From the NCBI GenBank assembly GCA_003584705.1, contig AP018536.1, positions 2,046,001 through 2,110,000 of the forward strand: a DNA stretch of 64,000 nucleotides, written 5' to 3'. Made by a program: the position numbers and the translations under genes. Below, piece after piece: positions 15,039-25,621 of this stretch (its first letter is position 1; every line of letters begins with the position of its first letter). The stretch is from Lachnospiraceae bacterium GAM79. GTDB lineage: Bacteria > Bacillota > Clostridia > Lachnospirales > Lachnospiraceae. Under the pieces are notes generated by a model. It did not search any database and was not told where the DNA came from. It saw only the letters and a list, made by a program, of their open reading frames with translations.

Positions 15039-16538
15039 TCACTCTTTCTGGTTGAAGTAAGCATCAAACAGACGTCTTGCAATGGGAACTGCGTAATCAC
15101 CGCCACTTCCTGCACCCTCTACGATAATGGTGACACAGACTTCCGGGTCTTCTGCGGGAGCAAAACCGGTAAACCAGGCATGGCTGTCACCCTTGATATT
15201 ATTGTATTCCGCAGAACCTGTCTTACCGGCAGCCGTATAGTTTAAACCTCTTAACTTGGAAGCAGTTCCCTCTTCCACAACATCGGTCATCAACTGTTTC
15301 AGAATCGCAGATTCGTCCTCTGTCATCAGACGGCCGTATTCCGATGCCTTAAAGCTTTTTACCACAGTACCTTCATCATTTTCCACATGATCAATGACAT
15401 AGGGTTTCATCAGAACACCATCGTTGGCAATGGCACAGGTGATCATATTCAGATGCATCGGTGTGATCTGGGTCTTACCCTGACCGATGGAGGTCTGCAT
15501 CATTTCCGCGGAAGGTGTACTTTCGGAGACGATAGCCGAGCTTTTGGCATAATTCAGCGTAAGTGGCAGATCTTTATTGAACAAAAGGTCATTCAGTGTC
15601 TCCTGAAAAGCCTCTCTGTCCAGGCTCATTCCAATATTGGCAAAGGACGAGTTACAGGATTTTGCAAAGGACTTCTGAAAGCTGACCTGTCCGTGACTGG
15701 AACCGTGATAACAACTGATTTTGCTGTCTTCCACCCGGAAAGAACCATTACAGTTATAAGAATAATTCTGATACGTGGTGGGATTCTCCCGGATATATTC
15801 CAATGCCGTTACGATCTTGAAGGTGGATCCGGGCGGATAAAGTCCCTGGGTGGCGCGGTTCAACAGTACTGTACTGGAATCATTGTCGATCAGATCATCC
15901 CAGATCTCCGGAATGGTATTCGGATCAAAATCGGGATGCGACACCATTGCCAGAATCTTGCCGGTAGACACTTCCGTTACAATGATGGCACCACGGTAAA
16001 TATCCAGCTGGTCGTTGGCCACCTGCTGGATCTGGACATCCAGTGTGGTATATACATTATCTCCGGGATTCTTTTTCCCGGCAGTATCGTTTTTCACTTT
16101 ATTGCTCAGGGAGGTATTGGTGTTGATCAGATAGTAATTGGCCAGAGCCTCCACTCCCATGCGTCCCTGAGTGGAATAACCTACGATATGAGAAAACAGA
16201 TTCTTATACGGATAGTTTCGAGTCTCCTCTTCATCCGCATCCAGTATCGTCTCTGCCAGAACATCCCCATCCCTGGAATAAATGGATCCGCGGTAATTGC
16301 GGGACAGCAGAATCTGCTGACGGGAATTATAACTGTTGTTGATCATATCCTGTTCGCTGGTTGCCACAAAATGACACAGATAGACCAACAGGCACAAGAA
16401 CAGGACACCGATGCTTCCGGCAGAAAGCCAGATTTCCCGCTGGTTGCCCATACGTTTTCTGTTCCGGGCGTCCTTTTTGCTGTCGGCATCTTTTTTCTGT
16501 GTATTTTTCTGCGTATTCTGCGCCTTATTTTCTGCCAC
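15039..16538 (-). CDS. pbpA: class B penicillin-binding protein (peptidoglycan transpeptidase)
   Basis: 499 residues. A charged N-terminal tail is followed by one membrane anchor (about 38-60), a dimerisation domain, then the transpeptidase domain with PPGSTFK (SxxK serine near residue 242), KSCNSS (SxN motif near 294) and GKTGSAE (KTG near 441). It crosslinks peptidoglycan together with the FtsW/RodA partner encoded immediately upstream, which it overlaps by 14 nt. The start is GTG with AAGGAG 9 nt upstream. There are no PASTA domains, so it is closer to PbpA/PBP2-like proteins than SpoVD. Whether it serves elongation, division or sporulation is not clear. Confidence 0.9.
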   Translation of the reverse strand: MAENKAQNTQKNTQKKDADSKKDARNRKRMGNQREIWLSAGSIGVLFLCLLVYLCHFVATSEQDMINNSYNSRQQILLSRNYRGSIYSRDGDVLAETILDADEEETRNYPYKNLFSHIVGYSTQGRMGVEALANYYLINTNTSLSNKVKNDTAGKKNPGDNVYTTLDVQIQQVANDQLDIYRGAIIVTEVSTGKILAMVSHPDFDPNTIPEIWDDLIDNDSSTVLLNRATQGLYPPGSTFKIVTALEYIRENPTTYQNYSYNCNGSFRVEDSKISCYHGSSHGQVSFQKSFAKSCNSSFANIGMSLDREAFQETLNDLLFNKDLPLTLNYAKSSAIVSESTPSAEMMQTSIGQGKTQITPMHLNMITCAIANDGVLMKPYVIDHVENDEGTVVKSFKASEYGRLMTEDESAILKQLMTDVVEEGTASKLRGLNYTAAGKTGSAEYNNIKGDSHAWFTGFAPAEDPEVCVTIIVEGAGSGGDYAVPIARRLFDAYFNQKE

Positions 16539-17850
16539 CTCTGCGCTCTCCTTCCTTCTGCAGGCGAATATAGATTCCCTGTATAATGAAAAACATGATC
16601 ATGGTCGTCATGACGGAACTTCCTCCATAGCTGATGAAAGGAAGTGTCACTCCGGTCAGTGGAATGAACTTGGTACCGCCGCCAATGGTCAGGAATATCT
16701 GGAAAATATACATAATACCGATGCCGTATACGATCAGCTGATAGAATCTGTCATGAATGCATACTGCCACCCGCATCATTTCCAGAAAACTGCTGACACA
16801 GATCAGGATCAGACATATTCCGAAGATCACGCCCAGTTCCTCGCAGATGGAAGAAAAGATAAAGTCCGCTTCCACATAAGGAATCGCTGTGGGATTACCT
16901 TTTAACAGTCCCATGCCGAACCAGCTTCCACTGCCGATGGCAAATAATGACTGGGTGATCTGATAGCCTTTATTGTCAATATATTTCCAGGGATCCTGCC
17001 AGGCCAGTACTCTGACCCGTACATGATCAAACAGCTGATAAGCCAGATAAGAAGCCGCACCTCCGCCGACAAGTCCTGCAAGAAGATACAGATAATTTCT
17101 TGTGGCAGCAAAAACCACAAAAACAAAGCCCACGAAAAAGATCAAAGCACTTCCCAGGTCCTTGGATACTACCAGGATCACCACATGGGCTCCCGCAATG
17201 ATCGCCGTCAGAACGACTCTCTGGAAGGAGACATTTTCCCACAACGCTCCCGCCAGAAAGAACAGGAACAGGATCTTGACGAATTCCGAAGGCTGGAACG
17301 TGATTCCTCCCAGGGAAAATGAAATCTTGGAACCATGGGTCACCTCTCCCAGGATCAGCACCGTACTGAGCAGCGCAATTCCCAACGTGGCATACAGCCA
17401 GGTGATCTTCTTAAAAAAGTGGATCTTTCCCAGCAGATACGGAACCAGCAGGGAAAAGATCAGAGATACCAGTACGATCACATATTGCCGGATGGCCTTG
17501 TCAAAAGATAATCTCGATACGATGCAAAGACCGATTCCCAGAAGCATACACATATTATTCAGCAAAAGCCTGTTAATATTCTCGTAGATCAGCGATACCA
17601 TCGTGATCGTAGCAAACAGAAAGATCAGTATAAATGCAAAGAAAAACAAATACTGAAAATCTCCGCTGACAAGGGACAGGTTCAGAAAACAGAGGACCTG
17701 CACCAGAAACATCAAAAGACCCTGTATAATAAATACTCCACGATGCTTCTCTCCCACCGGATACCGAAAGGTATAAAAACAGCTTGCCGTATATAACACC
17801 ATAAAAAAGGCGATAAAATATTTGGATAATTCAATCACATATTCCTGCAT
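16525..17850 (-). CDS. FtsW/RodA/SpoVE family (SEDS) glycosyltransferase
   Basis: 441-residue polytopic membrane protein with about 10-12 hydrophobic helices. SEDS proteins polymerise lipid II into glycan strands with a class B PBP. Family marks are FQPSEFVK near 187, KDLGSALIFF near 228, the DPWKYIDNKGYQITQSL loop near 288 and the C-terminal PLTGVTLPFISYGGSS near 405. The overlap with the PBP gene indicates a coupled SEDS-PBP pair. The extra N-terminal helices resemble the FtsW-like proteins of the FHA-FtsW-PbpA operons of Clostridia and Actinobacteria. The exact subfamily is uncertain. Confidence 0.9.
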   Translation of the reverse strand: MQEYVIELSKYFIAFFMVLYTASCFYTFRYPVGEKHRGVFIIQGLLMFLVQVLCFLNLSLVSGDFQYLFFFAFILIFLFATITMVSLIYENINRLLLNNMCMLLGIGLCIVSRLSFDKAIRQYVIVLVSLIFSLLVPYLLGKIHFFKKITWLYATLGIALLSTVLILGEVTHGSKISFSLGGITFQPSEFVKILFLFFLAGALWENVSFQRVVLTAIIAGAHVVILVVSKDLGSALIFFVGFVFVVFAATRNYLYLLAGLVGGGAASYLAYQLFDHVRVRVLAWQDPWKYIDNKGYQITQSLFAIGSGSWFGMGLLKGNPTAIPYVEADFIFSSICEELGVIFGICLILICVSSFLEMMRVAVCIHDRFYQLIVYGIGIMYIFQIFLTIGGGTKFIPLTGVTLPFISYGGSSVMTTMIMFFIIQGIYIRLQKEGERRGGRK

Positions 17851-17869
17851 GGATCCAAAACCTTTCTGT

Positions 17870-20095
17870 CTACTCTACTCCACGTTTTTCATGACCGGTG
17901 GTATATTCCCCATAGGGCAATTCCTTACGGGTACCGGCAAAATACTCCAGGACTTCCAAAGTCTCGGTCTCATTTTCCGTGGTAAAATCCAGCCGTCCGG
18001 TCACCAGGCCGCTCCATTTACATAATTCCTTGTGCAAGGAAAGCGGAACACTGTTATAGATCACATTAAAACAGTGGGTACAATTCCGCTGAACCGGAAA
18101 TCTTTTATGATAGCGGTCGATCAGATCCAATGCCTTCGGATTCTCCTGCGGCTGACACCGGTCAGTGGTCTTCTGCACGCAGTTGGCGGTGACCATCATA
18201 GGGATCCTGCCGTATATTACTTTTTCCGCAGGAAACGCAGGATCCAGAATGTCCCTTTGCTCTGCGGCATTCAGCTCCAATGGCAGACAATAGCCGTCTA
18301 AGAATGCCTTCCAGAAATCCCGGCTGGTCCGGTTCCAGAGATACAGACTATGATCCCCATAGATTTCTTTTCCGGTAAAATTCCATTGTTTTAATAACGC
18401 GATATGTTCCATATTTGCTGCCTGAAAGCCATTTATATATGCCAGATTTTCCAGCAGCAATTTCCGTAATTTTTCAAGATACTGCCCATCCCGCAGGCGC
18501 AGGATCTTCGGCAGAGCGATCACAGATTGGATCTCTTTTTCAGTAAGGCTTCTCAAAATCTTCTCCGCAGCGGACGGATCCTGTAACAGGAAATCCGCAT
18601 CCAGATAGAGTCTGAGTTGTCCGGCGGTTCTGACCGGATCTTTCCAGAAGGATGAACTGCAAAAGCCCTGCCATTGTTCCGGGGTCCGTATCGTGATAGC
18701 CCATTTTTCATCGGATTTTTGAGACTTTATACTATCGTTTTTCCGAAAATCACCATCGTCAGCCAGTGTCGGAGCTTTTTCGGAAGTTCTCTCATAAAGG
18801 AAGCCGTTTGCAAGGATCACTTGTTCTTCCAGCAGGGAAAGTCCCTTTCGGCGTAACTCGTTGATAGCTTTTAACGGGTAGAAAGCATTGTCACTTACCC
18901 GGATTCCGATGGAGTCCTCCAGATGGAAGTGACTGTCGCCAAGTTTCCCCAGCTGTTTTGCTATATTTTCCTGTGTGATGGGCTGTCGGGAAGCTTCTTC
19001 TACCACATTCCCTTCTACGGTGACGGCACTCTCTCCGGTCCACAAATACAATTTTGCGGTCTCCCCGGTCAGAAATTCAGCCTGCATGGATACCGGAAGG
19101 GTCAGCCTGTGTTCCAGATGCTTCTTCCGGATATTCTGAAGCAAAGTCTCATCACTACCGCTGTAAGCCGGGCTGTCCAGAGTCACCATCTCCCCGCCGT
19201 TGTGCTTGTGATAATAACCATCCTGTCTCTCACTGCGAATATAGAGGCAGGAAAGCGTATGCATATCTGCCGCAGAAATCTTCTGAGGAGCTTTTGAATC
19301 CGCATAATACTGGTCAATATATTTGCGATAAATTGCCGTAACTCCGGCGGCATATTCCGGCTTCTTCATACGGCCTTCGATCTTAAAGGAGTCGATCCCT
19401 GCCTCCAGAAGCTCCGGAATATATTCAATGGTACACATATCTTTCAGGCTTAAAGGATAACATTCCTTCGGATGTTTTCCAGTGGTATAGGGCAGGCGAC
19501 AAGGCTGGGCACAACGTCCTCTGTTGCCACTTCTGCCCCCCAGAATACTGCTGAACAGGCACTGTCCGGAATAGCAATAACACATGGCTCCATGGATAAA
19601 GCATTCGATCTCAAGCCCTGTGACTTCCTTGATCCTGCGGATTTCCGCAAGGCTCAGCTCTCTGGCGGGAACTACACGACAGGCCCCCTGTTCCTTCAGA
19701 AAAGCTGCCCCATACTCCCCTGTAATGGTCATCTGAGTGCTTCCATGGAGTTCCATCCCTGGAAAATGTTCTCTGAGATATGCAAACACTCCCATGTCCT
19801 GGATAATCACCCCATCCAGTCCGGCCCGGTAATAGGGCAATACATATTCATACAGTCCGGAAAATTCCGATTCTTTTACCAGTGTGTTTACCGTCAGATA
19901 TACTTTTCGCTGAAAAAGATGAGCATACCGGATACAGGCAACCAGTTCTTCTTCCGAAAAATTTTCCGCATAAGCTCTGGCCCCGAAACGGCTGCCACCC
20001 AGATATATAGCATCCGCACCGGCATGGATAGCCCCGTAAAAGGCTTCCGCATTTCCGGCAGGTGCCAGTAATTCTACTTTTTTTGCTGCTTTCAT
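17870..20095 (-). CDS. U32 family peptidase / RNA hydroxylation-type protein with DUF3656
   Basis: 741 residues. The N-terminal TIM-barrel-like U32 domain begins VELLAPAGNAEAFYGAIHAG and contains the U32 signature ECFIHGAMCYCYSGQCLFS near residue 175, followed by the cysteine-rich GNRGRCAQPC. Members were named collagenases, but characterised relatives (RlhA, TrhO/TrhP types) act in rRNA or tRNA hydroxylation with iron-sulphur and prephenate-linked chemistry. The long C-terminal half matches the DUF3656-containing form common in Clostridia. It lies between zapA and the SEDS gene; AGAGG precedes the ATG. The RNA-modification role here is inference. Confidence 0.82.
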   Translation of the reverse strand: MKAAKKVELLAPAGNAEAFYGAIHAGADAIYLGGSRFGARAYAENFSEEELVACIRYAHLFQRKVYLTVNTLVKESEFSGLYEYVLPYYRAGLDGVIIQDMGVFAYLREHFPGMELHGSTQMTITGEYGAAFLKEQGACRVVPARELSLAEIRRIKEVTGLEIECFIHGAMCYCYSGQCLFSSILGGRSGNRGRCAQPCRLPYTTGKHPKECYPLSLKDMCTIEYIPELLEAGIDSFKIEGRMKKPEYAAGVTAIYRKYIDQYYADSKAPQKISAADMHTLSCLYIRSERQDGYYHKHNGGEMVTLDSPAYSGSDETLLQNIRKKHLEHRLTLPVSMQAEFLTGETAKLYLWTGESAVTVEGNVVEEASRQPITQENIAKQLGKLGDSHFHLEDSIGIRVSDNAFYPLKAINELRRKGLSLLEEQVILANGFLYERTSEKAPTLADDGDFRKNDSIKSQKSDEKWAITIRTPEQWQGFCSSSFWKDPVRTAGQLRLYLDADFLLQDPSAAEKILRSLTEKEIQSVIALPKILRLRDGQYLEKLRKLLLENLAYINGFQAANMEHIALLKQWNFTGKEIYGDHSLYLWNRTSRDFWKAFLDGYCLPLELNAAEQRDILDPAFPAEKVIYGRIPMMVTANCVQKTTDRCQPQENPKALDLIDRYHKRFPVQRNCTHCFNVIYNSVPLSLHKELCKWSGLVTGRLDFTTENETETLEVLEYFAGTRKELPYGEYTTGHEKRGVE

Positions 20096-20137
20096 AGATT
20101 TCAGATTTCCTCTATTGCATTCGATTCATATAAGCAA

Positions 20138-20163
20138 ATAGCTGCCCGAAAACGGACAGCTAT
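20138..20163 (-). terminator. weak hairpin between zapA and the U32 gene
   Basis: ATAGCTGCCCG pairs with CGGACAGCTAT (one mismatch) around AAAA. On the minus strand it is followed only by TTTGCTT, so termination would be partial and may tune read-through from zapA. Confidence 0.45.
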
Positions 20164-20167
20164 CAAT

Positions 20168-20569
20168 TTATTTGTCTTTTAATTCTGTCTCCAGACGTAC
20201 AATCTTCTTGGCGTCTTCATTTAACTGCTTTTGCAGTTCCTTCCCCTGCTTTTCTGCATTTTCCAGTTTGATCTGTGCTGAAATCAGTTCATGCTTCAGA
20301 TCATAAAGCTCTTTTTCCTTGCCCTGCAGTTCTTCCTCCAGAATGGAGATCTGCTTCTTGGCTTTAAAATAATCATCTGCAATATTCAACTGGAGCAGAA
20401 TGTTCTGCTTATCCAGAGGTTGTCTGCGAAAGCCGTCCAGCTTCCCGTATTCGGTAATCTTTCCATTGATGTAGGAAGCAATTTTCTGCATATAATCTTC
20501 ACTTTCATAGCCGCTTAAAGTAAATACTTTTCCGCCTATGATCACTTCTGTATCTGTCTTAGGTGACAT
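20168..20569 (-). CDS. zapA: cell division protein ZapA
   Basis: 133 residues. ZapA crosslinks FtsZ protofilaments at the division ring. The N-terminal globular part has TEVIIGGKVFTLSGYESEDYMQKIASYIN; residues about 65-133 form a long coiled coil, longer than in Bacillus ZapA (about 85 residues in total). The ATG at 20569 has AAGAGG 9 nt upstream; a GTG two codons earlier is too close to that site. It has its own near-consensus promoter just downstream of ruvB, and the U32 gene follows. Confidence 0.85.
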   Translation of the reverse strand: MSPKTDTEVIIGGKVFTLSGYESEDYMQKIASYINGKITEYGKLDGFRRQPLDKQNILLQLNIADDYFKAKKQISILEEELQGKEKELYDLKHELISAQIKLENAEKQGKELQKQLNEDAKKIVRLETELKDK

Positions 20570-20642
20570 CTCCACACCCCTCTTAACACTCTTTTGAAAA
20601 ACACAATATATGCCATTTACGCAAAAATATAATACAAGATTT

Positions 20643-20671
20643 ATTATATATCAGAATGTATAGGGTGGCAA
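20643..20671 (-). promoter_or_regulatory. sigma-A-like promoter of zapA
   Basis: Minus strand: TTGCCA (20671-20666), a 17-nt spacer and TATAAT (20648-20643), about 75 nt before the zapA ATG and immediately after the ruvB stop codon. Confidence 0.75.
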
Positions 20672-20695
20672 GTAAAATTTCGTAAGCTGCACGTA

Positions 20696-21685
20696 TCAAT
20701 TCAGTCCCAGATGATGATAGGTAAGATCTGTGACTACACGGCCTTTGGGTGTTCTGTTCAGAAATCCGTTCTTGATCAGATAGGGTTCGTAGACATCCTC
20801 TATCGTACCGGCATCTTCACTGATGGCAGCTGCCAGGGTATCCAGACCCACGGGACCTCCGTCGAATTTCTCAATGATCGTGACCAGAATATTGCGGTCG
20901 ATATGGTCCAGTCCCATCTTATCGACATCCATCAGATCCAATGCCGTTCTGGCTACCTCCTCGGTAATGATCCCGTCGTATTTAACCTGTGCAAAGTCAC
21001 GGACACGTTTTAAGATCCGGTTCGCCAGTCTCGGTGTACCGCGGCTTCTTCTGGCCATTTCCTTTGCTCCGGCCGGTTCGATCTCCACGTCCAGGATCCG
21101 GGCGGAATGCATGATGATCTGCTGTAATTCCTCTATGGTATAAAATTCCAGATGATGGATCATGCCGAAACGATCCCGCAGAGGTGCAGTCAGAAGTCCG
21201 GCACGGGTGGTCGCTCCCACCAGAGTGAATTTCGGCAGCTCCAGACGCACAGATCTGGCACTGGAACCCTTTCCGATCATAATATCGATGCAGTAATCCT
21301 CCATGGCCGGGTACAGTACCTCTTCCACCTGACGGTTCAGCCGATGGATTTCATCCACGAATAACAGATCTCCCTCCTCCAGATTGTTCAGGATCGCCGC
21401 CATTTCACCGGGCTTTTCAATCGCAGGGCCACTGGTCACCTTCATATGCACACCCATTTCGTTGGCTATGATTCCTGCCAGCGTGGTCTTGCCCAGTCCG
21501 GGAGGTCCATAGAACAACACATGGTCCAGTGCATCTCCGCGCTGCTTTGCTGCGGTAATATACACCTTCAGGTTCTCTTTGATCTTGGACTGGCCGATAT
21601 AGTCGTCCAGTGTCTGGGGCCGCAGAGAGCCTTCCAGTTTGATATCTTCTTCTGTGATATTTGTCTCTATCATTCTTCTAGGCAT
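20696..21685 (-). CDS. ruvB: Holliday junction branch-migration ATPase RuvB
   Basis: 329-residue AAA+ motor that drives branch migration with RuvA. Walker A GPPGLGKT and Walker [10 protein letters not shown] are present, with the sensor/arginine motifs of RuvB ([18 protein letters not shown]) and the C-terminal winged helix ([17 protein letters not shown]). The length is typical. AAGGA precedes the ATG. It starts 15 bp after ruvA and shares the LexA-box promoter upstream of ruvA. Confidence 0.97.
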   Translation of the reverse strand: MPRRMIETNITEEDIKLEGSLRPQTLDDYIGQSKIKENLKVYITAAKQRGDALDHVLFYGPPGLGKTTLAGIIANEMGVHMKVTSGPAIEKPGEMAAILNNLEEGDLLFVDEIHRLNRQVEEVLYPAMEDYCIDIMIGKGSSARSVRLELPKFTLVGATTRAGLLTAPLRDRFGMIHHLEFYTIEELQQIIMHSARILDVEIEPAGAKEMARRSRGTPRLANRILKRVRDFAQVKYDGIITEEVARTALDLMDVDKMGLDHIDRNILVTIIEKFDGGPVGLDTLAAAISEDAGTIEDVYEPYLIKNGFLNRTPKGRVVTDLTYHHLGLN

Positions 21686-21700
21686 AATTTATCCGGTTCC

Positions 21701-22327
21701 TTAAAACAATTTTTTCAGGGCAGCTTTCAGAATCGCGCCGGAATCCATGGTCTCCACATCCTCAAGGGCATTGACAGCCTTGAGGCTCTCTGCCTGTCCG
21801 TATCCCAGTGCCACCAGTGCTTCCACGGCTTCCTTTTTCTTCTCACTGTCAATGTGCAGGCTGCCGGCAGTCAGGATTCCCTGGGCTCCGCCTGCGGCGA
21901 TCTCTCTGGAGATCAGTGTATCATCAATGGAGAGCTTATCTTTTAATTCCAGAATCAGGCGCTGCGCCGTCCGGGCTCCCACTCCCGGGGCCCTGGAGAT
22001 TGCCTTGGCATCCCCGGACATAATGGCAAACCGCAGAGCATCTGCATCCATGACCGATAATATTGCCAGCGCTCCCTTTGGACCGATTCCGCTGACTGTA
22101 ATGCACAGCTTGAACATTTCCAGATCACTTCGGGAGAGAAAACCATATAGTAAAAAGGCATCTTCCTTCACATAGGTATAAGTGTAAAGCCGAACTTCTT
22201 CTCCGATTCCCGGCAGCCTGGAGGCTGTATCCGCAGAAATCCTTACATTGATACCAAATCCGTTGACATCGATCACAGCGTTATCTACCGTGGCATCTTC
22301 CAAAAAGCCATTCACATATGCAAACAT
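21701..22327 (-). CDS. ruvA: Holliday junction DNA-binding protein RuvA
   Basis: 208 residues. RuvA binds four-way junctions and loads RuvB. The N-terminal OB fold (MFAYVNGFLEDATVDNAVID), two helix-hairpin-helix motifs (TVSGIGPKGALAIL near 75 and APGVGARTAQRLILELKD near 110) and the C-terminal RuvB-binding helix bundle are all visible. The ATG at 22327 is chosen; an upstream TTG would add 11 residues outside the OB fold. GAGG lies 11 nt upstream. A promoter with a LexA-type box lies 68-97 nt upstream. Confidence 0.96.
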   Translation of the reverse strand: MFAYVNGFLEDATVDNAVIDVNGFGINVRISADTASRLPGIGEEVRLYTYTYVKEDAFLLYGFLSRSDLEMFKLCITVSGIGPKGALAILSVMDADALRFAIMSGDAKAISRAPGVGARTAQRLILELKDKLSIDDTLISREIAAGGAQGILTAGSLHIDSEKKKEAVEALVALGYGQAESLKAVNALEDVETMDSGAILKAALKKLF

Positions 22328-22372
22328 ATATACTAAGTCCTCGTCTTTCCTGTCCTGCAAATAGTAACCTGT

Positions 22373-22409
22373 AAAAATCGGCTACGATATGTTTATCATA
22401 CCATAGCCG
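22373..22409 (-). terminator. terminator after the ABC transporter, overlapping the ruvAB promoter
   Basis: Minus strand: CGGCTATGGTAT pairs with ATATCGTAGCCG (12 bp, one G-T wobble) around GATAAAC, followed by ATTTTT. It closes the ABC exporter transcript. The -10 element of the ruvAB promoter lies across its first arm and loop. Confidence 0.8.
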
Positions 22410-22423
22410 AACATATGTTTCAA
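22395..22423 (-). promoter_or_regulatory. sigma-A-like promoter of ruvAB
   Basis: Minus strand: TTGAAA (22423-22418), a 17-nt spacer and TATGAT (22400-22395) with TGG directly before it (extended -10). It lies 68 nt upstream of the ruvA ATG. Confidence 0.75.
22408..22421. promoter_or_regulatory. LexA (SOS) box at the ruvAB promoter
   Basis: CGAACATATGTTTC on the plus strand matches the Gram-positive LexA consensus CGAACRNRYGTTYG at 13 of 14 positions. It covers most of the -35 and the start of the spacer, a classic repression position. ruvAB is a known SOS target in Bacillus. Confidence 0.75.
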
Positions 22424-22449
22424 GCAACTTTTCTGTTTTCTGTTTTCCA

Positions 22450-24288
22450 TCAGCTCTGAATCTGTTTCAACTGATAAAATTCTCCCTGCAGAGCCATAAG
22501 TTCTTCATAAGTGCCGTACTCTGCGCAGCGACCGTCTGCAATGACCGCGATCCTGTCGGCATCCCGGATAGTGGACAGTCTGTGGGCCACGATAAAGGTG
22601 GTACGCCCTTCTGTCAGATTGTTCAGCGCCTGCTGGATCAGCTTTTCTGAAATACTGTCCAGAGCCGAGGTGGCTTCATCCAGTACGATCACCTTCGGAT
22701 CCCGGATCAGTGCTCTGGCAATGGAGATACGCTGTCTCTGACCGCCAGACAGTTTGCCGCCGTGCTCTCCCACCATGGTATCCAGACCCTTAGGCAGTGA
22801 TGCGATCAGATCCGACAGATTGGCAGCTTTGATCACTTTCTGCAGTTCTTCCTCCGACACATTTTCGCAACCGTAAGTGATATTGTCACGGATCGTTCCG
22901 GAGAACAGGATCGAAGTCTGGGGAACTACCGCCAGGTGCTTTCGGTAGGTGCGTAGATCGATCTTACTGATATCCTTGCCATCGATCAGGACTTTTCCGC
23001 TTTCCGCCTGATTAAAACCGATGACCAGATTCAGGATCGTAGACTTTCCGGCGCCGGATTCTCCCACCAGTGCAATAGTCTCTCCCGATTTCACATGAAG
23101 ATTCAGATGGTTCAATACATTATGTTCGTTATTTTTATAATGGAAACATACGTCCTCAAAATCAAAAGTACCGGTCACCTGTTCCAGTTTTTCCTTGCCC
23201 TCATTATCTTCGATATCTTCAGATAACAATACTTCACCGATGGAATTGACGGATTCAATACCCTTGGCAATGGTAGGCAGCAGGGTGACGATGGAGGACA
23301 CCTGATTGACTACCGTGGCAAAATAACTCTGGTACAATGTGATATCGCCTGCCTGAATTTTGCCGCCAATGGCCAGATATCCGGTAAATGCCAGACAGAT
23401 CACCTGGAAGATCTGGAATACTGCCCAGCCCACCGAGCCAAACAATGCCTGGATCAGATCCAGTTTGTAGCCTTTTTCCGCCACAGAAAAAAGCTGGCCG
23501 CTCATTTTTGCCACTTCTTCGTCCTCCAGGGCATGTGCTCTGGTCACAGGCACAAGTTCCACCATTTCCATGACTCTGGCGGAAGTCTCTTCCATTTCCT
23601 TACGGAATTCAGTGTTCCGTTTTTTCATGATATTCCGGAAAGTGACCATGGTGATGGCTGCTACCGGTGTGGTCAAAAGGAAAAAGATAAATACGATCCG
23701 GCTCTTGCTGATGGTGACCACCAGCGCCACACCGATATTCAGCGCAATGTTCAGAATGCTTAAAAATAACTGTGTGGAAAGCCCCTCTACCGCTTCCACA
23801 TCACGCATGATCTTGGACTGCAATCGCCCGGACTGAGTCTCCACATGATAGGAAATGGATAACTGCTGAAGCTTTCGGATCAATGCTTTCCTCAGTCCCG
23901 TCTCCGCATAGCGGGTGGCCAGACTCTTGTAGGAAGTATACAGATAGTTCATCGGAATGTTCAGCAGGATCAGCCCTGCTTCCAGAATACTGTAAAAAAT
24001 AATGTTCCGAAAAGTATACGGGTTGTGGGATGTCACATCATTGATGATATTGGCCGTAATGATCGGCAGTACCCAGACGCAGGCATGCTTTGCAAAAAAG
24101 CAGATGACTGCCAGAACAAATTTATGATAATTTCCCTTGTACAGATGCACTAACGTCCGCAGAGGATGCCCCTGATTGTTCCGGTAACATTCGATAAACC
24201 AGCTTTCGATATCCATTTTCTGCCTGGGGGATGTTTTTGCTTCAAAATCTTTCATACCGCTTTTCATGCCTTTCCGTGATCTGCGCAT
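22450..24288 (-). CDS. ABC transporter, fused permease and ATPase (exporter type)
   Basis: 612-residue half-transporter. Six membrane helices occupy about residues 55-330; the ATPase follows with Walker A GESGAGKS (409-416), the Q-loop VVPQTSILF, signature LSGGQ (513-517), Walker B VIVLDEAT (533-540) and a switch His in AHRLS. It is of the multidrug/lipid exporter (MsbA-like) class and probably a homodimer, as no partner gene is adjacent. The substrate is unknown. The N terminus is longer than average and basic. The start has AGGA about 10 nt upstream; later in-frame ATGs at codons 8 and 12 are possible. Confidence 0.88.
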   Translation of the reverse strand: MRRSRKGMKSGMKDFEAKTSPRQKMDIESWFIECYRNNQGHPLRTLVHLYKGNYHKFVLAVICFFAKHACVWVLPIITANIINDVTSHNPYTFRNIIFYSILEAGLILLNIPMNYLYTSYKSLATRYAETGLRKALIRKLQQLSISYHVETQSGRLQSKIMRDVEAVEGLSTQLFLSILNIALNIGVALVVTISKSRIVFIFFLLTTPVAAITMVTFRNIMKKRNTEFRKEMEETSARVMEMVELVPVTRAHALEDEEVAKMSGQLFSVAEKGYKLDLIQALFGSVGWAVFQIFQVICLAFTGYLAIGGKIQAGDITLYQSYFATVVNQVSSIVTLLPTIAKGIESVNSIGEVLLSEDIEDNEGKEKLEQVTGTFDFEDVCFHYKNNEHNVLNHLNLHVKSGETIALVGESGAGKSTILNLVIGFNQAESGKVLIDGKDISKIDLRTYRKHLAVVPQTSILFSGTIRDNITYGCENVSEEELQKVIKAANLSDLIASLPKGLDTMVGEHGGKLSGGQRQRISIARALIRDPKVIVLDEATSALDSISEKLIQQALNNLTEGRTTFIVAHRLSTIRDADRIAVIADGRCAEYGTYEELMALQGEFYQLKQIQS

Positions 24289-24434
24289 TTATGTCTTTTC
24301 CTGTCCGCAGATCTGTTTCATGTTTCAATGCCACGTTTCTATTTTCCGGGCTTACTTATTCATTTTATCGCAATTAATATGTATTTTCCAGTTTGTTTTT
24401 GCGGTTTTCCTTTGAAAACAACTGATTTTTTGCC

Positions 24435-24474
24435 AAAAAAGGCTGTGTCAGAACTTTTACATTCTTACACAGCC
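24435..24474 (-). terminator. terminator after ilvC
   Basis: GGCTGTGT and ACACAGCC form an 8-bp stem extended by AGAA/TTCT. Read on the minus strand it is followed by TTTTTT. It ends the branched-chain amino acid transcript. Confidence 0.85.
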
Positions 24475-24507
24475 CTTTTGTCATAGCATTGGATTTTTTA
24501 CAGTTGA

Positions 24508-25557
<1,050 letters not shown>

Positions 25558-25621
25558 TTATAACTGATAGGGATCTTCCCTAGAGCTAACATAAAGTGTG
25601 AGGTCTTACGCCTGTCAGTCC

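Noticed and set aside
24289..24434. Possible promoter TGGAAA-N17-TAAAAT upstream of the ABC exporter gene
   Set aside because: The -35 matches only 4 of 6 positions in a very AT-rich region; too weak to list as a feature.
25568..25582. Dyad TAGGGA-TCT-TCCCTA between ilvN and ilvC
   Set aside because: Only a 6-bp stem without a T tract. It is too short to claim as an attenuator or operator, and no leader peptide or T-box features are visible.
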